From the NCBI GenBank assembly GCA_001510455.1, contig LFFH01000005.1, positions 1 to 30,306 of the forward strand: a DNA stretch of 30,306 nucleotides, written 5' to 3'. This stretch comes from Actinobacteria bacterium casp-actino8. GTDB taxonomy: Bacteria > Actinomycetota > Acidimicrobiia > Acidimicrobiales > Ilumatobacteraceae. Below the pieces are notes generated by a model. That model was not told the origin of the DNA. It searched no databases and worked only from the letters and a program-made list of their open reading frames with translations. This document shows, one piece after another, positions 1 to 5,975 of the stretch (position 1 is the first letter of the stretch; every line of letters starts with the position of its first letter). The position numbers and the translations under genes are program-made.

Positions 1-635
1 AAGACGGGAAGTACCCCGAACACGACGTCGTCGGCTCGAACGTGATCGGGCATCCGGCGGTTCTGTTCGATGTTGGCGAGGAGATTCCGGTGGGTGAGAT
101 TGGCCGCCCGCGGTGATCCGGCCGTACCACTCGTGAAGACGAGCACCGCCGGCTGCCGATCGTCGACGTCGACAACGGGTGTCGGGTTTCCCGACGTCAT
201 CTCGTCGAAGGAATGCGACTCGATCGAGCCGGATATCGACGCGACACTCTGTCGATCGGTCAACACCACGTGGCGAAGACCCGGGAGGCGGTCGGTGAGC
301 AGGCCCGAGAACGACGGCATTCCCGAGGCCTCGAGAACGACCAAGGTCGGTGTGACGACTTCGAGTTCTCGCTGCAACTCAGGTGAGGGAGCCAGTGGGT
401 TGAGGGGAACGGCGATGGCTCCGAGACCCACCGTGGCGAGGTACGACACGACGAAGGCGCGACTGTTCCCACAAACGAGGGCCACTCGATCGTTACGGCG
501 AACCCCGAGTTGGATCAACGAGCCTCGAAACCCGTCGATCTGACTCCGAAGGGTTCCGTAGTCAGTGGTCCGACCTCGACTGACGATGGCGGGTCGGCCG
601 TCTTCGTGACCATCGACGATCGACGCCAGATTCAC
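1..635 (-). CDS. Acyl-CoA synthetase / AMP-dependent ligase (N-terminal part, runs off the left edge)
   Basis: About 211 codons of an ANL-superfamily adenylating enzyme are visible; the C-terminal half lies beyond base 1. The reading frame starts at GTG 633-635, directly below an in-frame TGA, so no longer start is possible. The clearest signature is the ATP/AMP-binding loop at residues 168-182 (TSGTAGSPRAANLTH), followed by the usual HRNLLANIEQ helix. The N-terminal part has the expected ANL pattern (a short 'GVRRNDRVAL' turn, then 'GLGAIAVPLNP'). Such enzymes activate a carboxylic acid as an acyl-adenylate and usually pass it to CoA; the chain-length specificity cannot be told from this part. 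It lies 9 nt after the stop of a tiny membrane-protein ORF and is the last visible gene of the operon headed by the SAM-hydrolase-like gene. Family assignment is firm, substrate unknown. Confidence 0.88.
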   Translation of the reverse strand, partial: MNLASIVDGHEDGRPAIVSRGRTTDYGTLRSQIDGFRGSLIQLGVRRNDRVALVCGNSRAFVVSYLATVGLGAIAVPLNPLAPSPELQRELEVVTPTLVVLEASGMPSFSGLLTDRLPGLRHVVLTDRQSVASISGSIESHSFDEMTSGNPTPVVDVDDRQPAVLVFTSGTAGSPRAANLTHRNLLANIEQNRRMPDHVRADDVVFGVLPV

Positions 636-644
636 CGGATCACG

Positions 645-749
645 TCACAGACTCAGGAGCGACACGATGCCTGCGACGAAGATGGCTCCGAGAAGGAGGG
701 CGATGGTGAGGGTGGTCGCCGGTCTCACGGAGAGCACGCTACTCACCAC
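645..749 (-). CDS. Small single-span membrane protein (34 aa), hypothetical
   Basis: A short frame between the SAM-hydrolase-like gene (stop at 755-757) and the acyl-CoA synthetase (start at 635). From GTG 747-749 it reads 34 residues: a short polar start with one Arg (VRPATT), then an unbroken hydrophobic stretch (LTIALLLGAIFVAGIVSLLSL) to the stop, typical of a single-pass membrane peptide. The gaps to its neighbours (5 and 9 nt) are what one expects inside an operon, which is the main argument that it is real. The start is uncertain: GTG codons at 746, 734 and 725 are also in frame and none has a good Shine-Dalgarno sequence. I do not recognise a family and assign no function. Confidence 0.45.
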   Translation of the reverse strand: MVSSVLSVRPATTLTIALLLGAIFVAGIVSLLSL

Positions 750-754
750 AGGGA

Positions 755-1633
755 TCAGGAACGCAAGGACACCGGAACCGTCACCCCACCGGGCTCGTCG
801 GAGACGGCCAGAAGAACGGACTCCCCTTCACCGATTCCGAGGTGCTGAGCGGCCGATGCTCGATCGATCGACAGGCTGAGAAGGCCCGACGCATCGACGA
901 CGAGTCCGAGTGCTCCGGCACCGATCTGGCCGTAGGACGTGACGATCTCGACATTGCGCAGTTCGTCGAGAAACGACACCCGCACCCGCCGTGTTCCTGG
1001 TCCGAAGGCGGCGTCGACGTCATCGGTCGACACGTTGATCTGACAGTTCCCGAAACGATCGACCCACAAGACCTCACACGCGAGCGTTCCGTTCTCGTCC
1101 CGCGGAATCGGAACGACACTCGGAAGAAGTGAACCCGGGTCGATGGGTGAACCCAACTGCTCGAGTGGAGTTCCGAGCGCGAGCGCAGCCGCCACCGGAG
1201 CCAACACGTCACGTGCTGCGAACGTGGCCCCCGGAGAGGCCACGTGATGCTCGACACGATCGAGAACCACGGCGCGGTCAGCGCCTCCTGCGAGAGCGAC
1301 CCCTGTCGCGAGCAGACCGTTGTCGGGCCCGATGAACACTCCGTCGCCTCCGGCGACTTCCACGGCCACCAAACGACGATCGGTGCCGGCTCCCGGATCG
1401 ACACACGCCATCACGACACCGCGGGGTACGTACGCAACCGAACGCGCGAGTGCGAGCGAACCGGCACGCACGTCGAAAGGCGCGACCTCGTGCGTGATGT
1501 CGATGACTCGCACGTCCGGCGCGAGATCGCGCAACAACGCGTGCACCACACCGACGGCATCGGAGCCGTGACCGAGGTCGGAGAGAAACGACACCGTGTC
1601 GTACGTGAGACCGTCCATGAGATCCGCCGCCAT
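755..1633 (-). CDS. SAM hydroxide adenosyltransferase-like protein (DUF62 / SAM hydrolase family)
   Basis: A 292-aa protein of the DUF62 family, whose characterised members split S-adenosylmethionine to adenosine and methionine with water, while the related SalL and fluorinase use halide. Visible signatures are the N-terminal 'SDLGHGSDAVG' (normally TDFG..D.YVG), 'IDITHEV', 'CVDPGAGTDRR' carrying the catalytic-type Asp79 and Arg86 (seven apart, as in the Asp-Arg-His triad of the hydrolases), 'IGPDNGLL' and the C-terminal 'DRFGNCQINV'. The triad His, normally in a TFHGRD motif, appears to be Ala139 (TFAARD). The start could be ATG 1633 or ATG 1618; neither has a strong ribosome-binding site. 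It is the first gene of an operon with a small membrane protein and an acyl-CoA synthetase, and is preceded by a long structured leader. Family is secure; whether water is the nucleophile is open. Confidence 0.88.
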   Translation of the reverse strand: MAADLMDGLTYDTVSFLSDLGHGSDAVGVVHALLRDLAPDVRVIDITHEVAPFDVRAGSLALARSVAYVPRGVVMACVDPGAGTDRRLVAVEVAGGDGVFIGPDNGLLATGVALAGGADRAVVLDRVEHHVASPGATFAARDVLAPVAAALALGTPLEQLGSPIDPGSLLPSVVPIPRDENGTLACEVLWVDRFGNCQINVSTDDVDAAFGPGTRRVRVSFLDELRNVEIVTSYGQIGAGALGLVVDASGLLSLSIDRASAAQHLGIGEGESVLLAVSDEPGGVTVPVSLRS

Positions 1634-1823
1634 CGCAGGCAGTGTGTCAGCGCGGTCCGACGAATGCGACTCGTCGAGCGAACCGCGTCACGACGCGGAA
1701 CGTGTTCGGACGCGAAAGGGCCGGTGCCAACCCCCCGATGGCACCGGCCCTTCGGCGCTTCCCTTGCGGGTGCGTCTCCCGACTGCGAAGAGCCGGTGGT
1801 CTTGTGACCTGTGCGACACATTA
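1634..1823 (-). promoter_or_regulatory. Structured leader with promoter and antiterminator/terminator-like alternatives
   Basis: Reading towards the SAM-hydrolase-like gene, a -10 candidate TAATGT (1823-1818) would start a leader of about 180 nt. In it, CACCGGCTCTTCG (1798-1786) can pair with CGAAGGGCCGGTG (1754-1742) over 13 bp with one G-U pair, enclosing a 31-nt domain with a CCC-GCAA-GGG hairpin (1770-1761) and a small GTC-GGGA-GAC hairpin (1783-1774). The 3' arm of that helix is also the 5' arm of the 14-bp hairpin at 1752-1716, so the two structures exclude each other. This is the layout of a riboswitch or attenuator. I do not recognise the enclosed domain as a known class. Confidence 0.55.
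1716..1752 (-). terminator. Strong GC-rich hairpin, candidate conditional terminator in the leader
   Basis: AAGGGCCGGTGCCA (1752-1739) pairs perfectly with TGGCACCGGCCCTT (1729-1716), 14 bp with a 9-nt loop. On the minus strand it is followed only by a short U-run (CCCUUUCG), so it is a weak canonical intrinsic terminator, though short U-tracts are common in GC-rich actinobacteria. It lies 83 nt before the start of the SAM-hydrolase-like gene, not after a gene end, which suggests regulation rather than simple transcript ending. Confidence 0.6.
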
Positions 1824-1874
1824 GACACCTTCGTCACGGAAACGGAAGTGCCGAACACGCATTTTTCGTCGATG

Positions 1875-1907
1875 TTTGCACTGTACAGAAATAGTGCTTT
1901 TGCACTA
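1875..1907. repeat. AT-rich direct and inverted repeats upstream of the SAM-hydrolase operon promoter
   Basis: In an unusually AT-rich patch (about 1861-1915), TTTGCACT occurs at 1875-1882 and again at 1899-1906, 24 bp apart. The second copy forms a 6-bp inverted repeat with TAGTGC (1892-1897 with 1902-1907, loop TTTT), and the palindrome CTGTACAG (1881-1888) lies between. No gene is present from 1824 to 1952. The patch sits about 50-95 bp upstream of the presumed minus-strand transcription start, where a regulator could bind. Confidence 0.4.
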
Positions 1908-1952
1908 AATAGATGACCTGCGCCGACTCAACGACCATCACGTTCGACGTCC

Positions 1953-1979
1953 AAAAAAATCTCGTCGTCACCGACCGAG
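1953..1979 (-). terminator. Intrinsic terminator overlapping the proC stop codon
   Basis: On the minus strand CTC-G-GTCG-GTGA-CGAC-GAG (1979-1961) folds into a 7-bp stem with one bulged G and a GTGA loop of GNRA type, followed by A and a run of seven T (1959-1953). The proC stop codon TGA (1970-1968) forms most of the loop. The T7 tract stands out in this GC-rich DNA and supports a real terminator for the proC transcript. Confidence 0.65.
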
Positions 1980-2762
1980 TTCGCGGCTTCGGACCGTCGC
2001 CGCGTCGACAGCCGCCGCGAACGACGCGCGCACGTCGTGCCGATCGAGCACGTCGAGACCAGCGGCCGTCGTCCCTCCCGGTGACGTGACCCGCACCCGC
2101 AACTCGGCCGGGTCGTCACCTGCAGCCATGAGCGCAGCCGCACCCGTGAACAGCTGTCGAACCATGGCGTCGACGACCATGTCGTCGAGTCCTTGGGCAC
2201 GACCGGCGGCCATCAAGGACTCGGCGACGAGGAACAGGTAAGCCGGACCGCTACCGATCAATCCGGTCACGGCATCGAGATCACCCTCGGCGACGCGCAC
2301 GACGAGTCCGACCGATCCGAGAATCTCTTCGGCCCAGACCATGTCGGACTCGGAGGTGAAACGACCGCCGGCGATTGCCGAGGCTCCTCGACCGACGAGA
2401 GCCGGAGTGTTGGGCATGGCGCGCACGACGGCGACGTCGGCGCCACACGCTTCCTCCAGGCGCGCCAAGGTGATACCGGCCGCGATCGAGAGAACTCGGC
2501 GGGCTCCAGCGGCCACGGCGACCTGCGCCGCCTGAGCGACATCGGGGGGCTTCACCGCTATCAGCGCCTCGCTGCAGGTCGGCGTGGAATCGACGATCGC
2601 CAGATCGGGGAACGACTCGCTCAGGACTCGACGCCGTTCGGCCGATGTCTCGACGATCACGATCGACGATGCGGCGATGGCTCCGGAGGAGAGAAGGCCC
2701 CCGACGAGAGCGGCCCCCATGTTTCCTCCGCCGATGACGGCGAGTACGGACGGTGAATTCAC
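1968..2762 (-). CDS. proC: Pyrroline-5-carboxylate reductase (proline biosynthesis)
   Basis: 264-aa cytoplasmic enzyme that reduces 1-pyrroline-5-carboxylate to L-proline with NAD(P)H, the last step of proline synthesis. The Rossmann nucleotide-binding motif is at residues 10-16 (IGGGNMG). Family signatures follow: 'IAVKPPDV', 'MPNTPALVGRG', 'VTGLIGSGPAYLFLVAE' and the C-terminal 'VTSPGGTTAAGL'. Length is normal. The start is GTG 2760-2762, placed 6 nt after a TAGCGT -10 box, so the mRNA is probably leaderless; no Shine-Dalgarno is seen. It lies 85 nt downstream of the YbjN-like gene on the same strand, so it may be read both from its own promoter and from the mshA operon. Its own terminator overlaps the stop codon. 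Confidence 0.96.
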   Translation of the reverse strand: MNSPSVLAVIGGGNMGAALVGGLLSSGAIAASSIVIVETSAERRRVLSESFPDLAIVDSTPTCSEALIAVKPPDVAQAAQVAVAAGARRVLSIAAGITLARLEEACGADVAVVRAMPNTPALVGRGASAIAGGRFTSESDMVWAEEILGSVGLVVRVAEGDLDAVTGLIGSGPAYLFLVAESLMAAGRAQGLDDMVVDAMVRQLFTGAAALMAAGDDPAELRVRVTSPGGTTAAGLDVLDRHDVRASFAAAVDAATVRSRELGR

Positions 2763-2774
2763 ACCGTCACGCTA
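2763..2774 (-). promoter_or_regulatory. Leaderless promoter -10 for proC (TAGCGT-GACGGT-GTG)
   Basis: TAGCGT at 2774-2769 followed by a 6-nt spacer and the GTG start. The 12-mer TAGCGTGACGGT is identical to the one in front of the ridA-like gene at 15506-15495, which argues for a shared functional promoter type. Confidence 0.6.
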
Positions 2775-2787
2775 ACCACACGTGGGT

Positions 2788-2826
2788 GCTCCACCGGCAC
2801 GACTTCCCGATCAACGCCGGTGGAGC
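2788..2826. repeat. 11-bp inverted repeat between the ybjN-like gene and proC
   Basis: GCTCCACCGGC (2788-2798) and GCCGGTGGAGC (2816-2826) are perfect inverted repeats with a 17-nt loop. It lies just after the YbjN-like stop (2848) and before the proC promoter. There is no U-tract on the minus-strand transcript, so it could be a partial terminator, an mRNA stabiliser or a protein site. Confidence 0.45.
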
Positions 2827-2847
2827 GGGGTGAAGGTGGGAGTCCGC

Positions 2848-3321
2848 TCAACTCGAAAGGAAGCGTGAAGCGAAACCGATCGACAGAAGGGGTCGGAAGC
2901 ACTGCTCGACGTAGGCGTAGACCGAACCGACGATGCGGTCGAGTTCCGACTCGTTCAGGGCCCGTAGGGGAATGTCGCCACGCAAGAAGATCGCGTCCTC
3001 GGCTCCGATCGAGAAATGAGCCCCGACCAGTCTCTCGTTACGACGCAACAGATTGTCGAAGAACTCGGGCAGATTCTCCTCGGGAGCCGGCATCACGTAG
3101 GTCTCGTAGCGAAGCGTTCTTTGCCCGAGAGTGATCCAGATAGTGGTGAAGTCCTTCGACTCACCGGTCATTCGAACGTACCAGCGGGCCCGAAAGGCCG
3201 GCTCGGGTTCGGCCCGATCGATCGCGACGATGGCCGAGTTACCGGCCCGCATGGAACCGAGCCACTCGTCGATCCGCCGCTCGAGTACGGCCAAGGACTC
3301 GTCGTCGTGAAGATCGCTCAC
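2848..3321 (-). CDS. YbjN-domain protein
   Basis: 157-aa soluble protein of the YbjN family (named for E. coli YbjN), a small alpha/beta fold similar to type III secretion chaperones. Seen here: an acidic N-terminus, a central 'TTIWITLGQRTLRYETYVMP' strand pair, 'NLPEFFDNLLRRN', and 'FLRGDIPLRALNESELDRIVG' near the end, which is characteristic of actinobacterial members. Its ATG overlaps the mshA stop by 4 nt (ATGA), so the two are translationally coupled. The same neighbour relation, mshA next to a YbjN-like gene with a phosphoglycerate mutase gene nearby, is known from mycobacteria. The molecular function is not established; a chaperone or adaptor role is only an inference from the fold. 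Confidence 0.8.
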   Translation of the reverse strand: MSDLHDDESLAVLERRIDEWLGSMRAGNSAIVAIDRAEPEPAFRARWYVRMTGESKDFTTIWITLGQRTLRYETYVMPAPEENLPEFFDNLLRRNERLVGAHFSIGAEDAIFLRGDIPLRALNESELDRIVGSVYAYVEQCFRPLLSIGFASRFLSS

Positions 3322-4529
3322 GAGCAGTTGACGAGCGAACGCGACGAAACGTCGGTGTAGAGACGACGAAGCCGAGCCGCTGCGAAGCTCCAGGTGTACC
3401 GACGACCCCGCTCGGCCGCGGCATCGGACATGAGACCTCGTCGGTCGGGATCATCGAGAAGCCGAGCGGTGTACGCAGCGAACACGTCGGGATCGCGGTC
3501 GGGAACCAGGAAGCCGGTGCGCCCGTGATCGACGAGTGACACCAATCCACCCACCGCGTGAGCGATCACCGGGACTCCGCACGCCGCCGCTTCGAGAGCC
3601 ACCAATCCGAAGCTCTCGGAGCGACTCGGAACCCACACCGCATCAGCGGCGCGGTAGTACGTGGACAAGATGTGGTGGGCCTGGGGCGGGACGAAGTGGA
3701 CCCGAGACTCGAGACCGAGTTCGGCGACCAGACGGTGCACGTGGTCGACGTAATCGTCTCCCTCGGCACCACTCGATCCACCCACCACGTACAACGAGGC
3801 GTCCGAACGTCCGAGAGCGGCGAGCGACCGCACGGCGACGTCGACACCCTTCAGCGGCTGCAGACGACCGACGAAGAGGATCATCGGTCCGCTACCGATT
3901 CCGAGTGCATGGCGCGCGCCTCGCTGATCTCCGGGCGTGAAGAACGCGTGCTCGACCCCGGGGGCGACGATTTCGATCCGTCCGGGCGGACTTCCGTACA
4001 GGCGAACGAACTGCTCTTCCTCTTCGTCACACGACACACAGATGGCGTCGGAGCAACCGATCACGGAGGCCTCGGCTCGCTCACGGCGCGCCGGCTCGGG
4101 GTCACCACCCTCGGCCTTGACGCGAGCGAGGGTGTGAAAGGTGCTCACGAGTGGGACACCCAGTTCGTGCTTCACCGAGTGACCGGCGATTCCCGAGAGC
4201 CAGTAGTTCGCGTGCACGACGTCGACCGGCGCCGTCCGACCGACGTCCTCGAGAACGAAATCGGTGAACGCGGGAACCACCGACTCCAACTCTTCCTTCG
4301 GAAGATCGAATCGTCCGGCTGGGACGTGGACGACGCGGTGATTCGGCTCGACGAGCACCTCGCGCGGCAGACCCCGCTTCCACTGGCGCGTGTACGTGGT
4401 GCATTCGACGCCGGCATGAGCCAAGGCGGCCACCAGTTCGCGGACGTAGACGTTCATGCCACCCGAATCACCTGCACCCGGCTGAACCAGCGGGGAGGTG
4501 TGCAGAGAAAGCATCGCCACTCGTGTCAC
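3318..4529 (-). CDS. mshA: D-inositol-3-phosphate glycosyltransferase (mycothiol biosynthesis)
   Basis: 403-aa GT4-family retaining glycosyltransferase that transfers N-acetylglucosamine from UDP-GlcNAc to 1D-myo-inositol 3-phosphate, the first committed step of mycothiol synthesis. The N-terminus 'LHTSPLVQPGAGDSGGMNVYVRELV' region is diagnostic for MshA and holds the donor-site glycine loop. Further marks are 'VHANYWLSG', 'FVGRLQPLKGVDVAVRSL' and the C-terminal donor-binding motif 'SRSESFGLVALEAAACGVP' with its two Glu residues. Length is slightly below the usual ~430. The start is GTG 4527-4529. The gene precedes and overlaps the YbjN-like gene and follows the RsiG-like gene by 61 nt, so it probably belongs to the moaD-rsiG-mshA-ybjN operon. 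Confidence 0.94.
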   Translation of the reverse strand: MTRVAMLSLHTSPLVQPGAGDSGGMNVYVRELVAALAHAGVECTTYTRQWKRGLPREVLVEPNHRVVHVPAGRFDLPKEELESVVPAFTDFVLEDVGRTAPVDVVHANYWLSGIAGHSVKHELGVPLVSTFHTLARVKAEGGDPEPARRERAEASVIGCSDAICVSCDEEEEQFVRLYGSPPGRIEIVAPGVEHAFFTPGDQRGARHALGIGSGPMILFVGRLQPLKGVDVAVRSLAALGRSDASLYVVGGSSGAEGDDYVDHVHRLVAELGLESRVHFVPPQAHHILSTYYRAADAVWVPSRSESFGLVALEAAACGVPVIAHAVGGLVSLVDHGRTGFLVPDRDPDVFAAYTARLLDDPDRRGLMSDAAAERGRRYTWSFAAARLRRLYTDVSSRSLVNCS

Positions 4530-4590
4530 AGAAAGGTGAAACTACCGGCGACGAAGCGACGACGCTCGATCGAGGCGATCGACCAGGACG

Positions 4591-5076
4591 TCAGCCCTGC
4601 AGAAGTGAATCGACCGAAGCATCTCCGTCGCGGTAGCGACGCACGAGTTCGGCGGTGAGAGCGTCGATTCGATCGAAGAGCTCCCGGCGACGAGCCGACA
4701 TCCGACTCTCGAAATCGGCCAATCCCTGGCCGAGACGGGCGAGCGACTCGGGATCGAGGTCGGCCATGTCGTCGAATCCGAGTCGATCACTCAAGTGTTC
4801 GAACTCCTCCACCAACGGGTGGTCGGCCGCCACCTCGGTGTCACGCGGGGGACGGCTCGAACCGGTACTCGGAGCCGCGCCGACTCCGGATCGAATGATG
4901 TCGGCGATCGAACCCGATCCATCAGATTCGCGATGAGCCCTCACCGCGGCCACCAGATCGACTCGACCTTGGGCGAGCCGACGAACGAACGACACCGCAT
5001 CCTCCTCGGCGCGCAGGCTGTCGCGCTCGGCGCGCAACTCGGCCAAGGGCATCGACGTCAGTTCACCCTCATTCAT
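4591..5076 (-). CDS. RsiG-like c-di-GMP-type anti-sigma protein
   Basis: 161-aa, mostly helical, charged protein. From the ATG at 5074-5076, residues 25-40 match the c-di-GMP signature of RsiG exactly, E(x3)S(x2)R(x3)Q(x3)D: Glu25, Ser29, Arg32, Gln36, Asp40. A second helix near the C-terminus carries the same pattern with one change: Glu123, Ser127, Arg130, Phe134 in place of Gln, Asp138. In Streptomyces, RsiG carries two such motifs and sequesters the sigma factor WhiG when bound to c-di-GMP. No WhiG/FliA-type sigma gene lies in the window. The ATG at 5076 overlaps the sulfur-carrier stop (ATGA) and has GGAGG 6 nt upstream (5087-5083); the ATG at 5082 abuts that GGAGG and is less likely. 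The call rests on motif match, so a sequence search would be decisive. Confidence 0.72.
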   Translation of the reverse strand: MNEGELTSMPLAELRAERDSLRAEEDAVSFVRRLAQGRVDLVAAVRAHRESDGSGSIADIIRSGVGAAPSTGSSRPPRDTEVAADHPLVEEFEHLSDRLGFDDMADLDPESLARLGQGLADFESRMSARRRELFDRIDALTAELVRRYRDGDASVDSLLQG

Positions 5077-5315
5077 CGACATCCTCCCGAGACCGGTGGC
5101 AACACGGCGACTTCATCCTTGTCGCTGACCGCTGTCGAGGGGTGGACTTCCTCCCCGTTCAACCAGATCCGACACATCGGAAGAACCGTGACGAAACGCT
5201 CTCCGTACTTGTTGCTCGCTGCTTCGACGACTTCGGCCACCGTCGAACCCGACACCGTGTCGCGCGACGTTCCGGCGGCTTCGCGAGCCTGAGCGAACAG
5301 ACGCAGGTTGACCAC
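5073..5315 (-). CDS. MoaD/ThiS-family ubiquitin-like sulfur carrier
   Basis: 80-aa beta-grasp protein. 'NLRLFAQAREAAG' at the start, 'IWLNGEEV' in the middle and 'DEVAVLPPVSGG' at the end are typical of MoaD, the small subunit of molybdopterin synthase, and of related sulfur carriers whose C-terminal Gly-Gly is adenylated and thiocarboxylated. Here the Gly-Gly is not terminal: it is followed by Cys-Arg, as if capped. I place the start at GTG 5313-5315 because it begins the conserved domain and sits 6 nt after a TACGCT -10 box (leaderless); a longer frame up to 5387 would overlap the divergent phosphatase gene. It is the first gene of the operon with the RsiG-like gene and mshA. It could serve molybdopterin synthesis or another sulfur-transfer pathway. 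Confidence 0.82.
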   Translation of the reverse strand: MVNLRLFAQAREAAGTSRDTVSGSTVAEVVEAASNKYGERFVTVLPMCRIWLNGEEVHPSTAVSDKDEVAVLPPVSGGCR

Positions 5316-5327
5316 GTCACGAGCGTA
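5316..5327 (-). promoter_or_regulatory. Leaderless promoter -10 for the MoaD-like gene (TACGCT)
   Basis: TACGCT at 5327-5322, then 6 nt, then the GTG start at 5315. This explains how the minus-strand operon can be expressed although the divergent gene starts only 28 nt away. Confidence 0.5.
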
Positions 5328-5342
5328 GCGGGGGTACCGTGA

Positions 5343-5975
5343 ATGCTCGTGTCCGACGCCGTCACCCGAGTTCTCGTCGTTCGACACGGTCAGAGCGAAT
5401 GGAACGCGCTCGGCAAGTGGCAGGGTCAGGCCGACCCTCCCCTCACCACTCTCGGTCGCTTACAGGCTCGCCAGGCCGGATCGCTGATCGCTTCCGAGTG
5501 CCCACCCTTCGATCTCGTCGTCTCGAGCGACCTCAGCCGGGCATCGGTGACCGCCGATCTGCTCGCCGAAGTGGTCGAGTGCCCCAATCGCCGCGTCGAC
5601 ACTCGTTGGCGCGAGAACGACGCCGGCGAATGGCAAGGGCTCACTCGTCGTGACATCCAGGCGCAGTGGCCGGGTTGGCTCGAGGCGGGACGACGCCCTC
5701 CGAGCTTCGAAACCGCGGAATCGACCGAAGCGAGAGCGATGTCGGCTTTCTCCGACATCGCGTCGTATCACGCCGGCGGATGCGTACTCGTGGTGTCGCA
5801 CAGCGGGGTTCTCCGCATCCTTCGGCGTCGACTCACCGGATCCGAGCATCACTTCCCCAACCTCGGTGGTTCCTGGTTCGAGTACGACACCGAGCGTGGC
5901 TGGCGAGCCGGATCGCTCCTCTTCCCGCTCGAACTCATCGCCGAGGAACTCAAGAATTCGGGAGCCGTCGAGTGA
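5343..5975 (+). CDS. Histidine phosphatase family protein (phosphoglycerate-mutase-like)
   Basis: 210-aa member of the histidine phosphatase clan. The phospho-accepting His15 is in 'VVRHGQSEWN' (residues 12-21), Arg66 in 'SSDLSRAS', an acidic 'RENDAGEWQG' stretch and the second catalytic His153 in 'VVSHSGVLR' complete the active site. The size and the lack of the long mutase insertions favour a phosphatase (broad-specificity, or like those for alpha-ribazole phosphate or glucosyl-3-phosphoglycerate) over the glycolytic mutase. The start is ATG 5343; GTG 5349 in the same frame, 8 nt after a TACCGT box (5335-5340), is an alternative. It is the first gene of a plus-strand operon with the YgjP-like hydrolase and MFS transporter and diverges from the MoaD-like gene. 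Confidence 0.87.
   Translation: MLVSDAVTRVLVVRHGQSEWNALGKWQGQADPPLTTLGRLQARQAGSLIASECPPFDLVVSSDLSRASVTADLLAEVVECPNRRVDTRWRENDAGEWQGLTRRDIQAQWPGWLEAGRRPPSFETAESTEARAMSAFSDIASYHAGGCVLVVSHSGVLRILRRRLTGSEHHFPNLGGSWFEYDTERGWRAGSLLFPLELIAEELKNSGAVE

Noticed and set aside
1716..1809. Known RNA classes as explanation of the leader (T-box, glycine, cobalamin, c-di-GMP, SAM, SRP RNA)
   Set aside because: Short matches such as TGGCACCG (T-box-like), GCGCCGAAGG (glycine-like) and CCGCAAGGGAAGC (SRP-like) occur, but in the wrong order or without the required partner elements, so no class can be assigned.
3558..4658. 366-codon plus-strand open frame
   Set aside because: It lies antisense to mshA and its translation is low-complexity Arg/Asp/Val-rich without family features.
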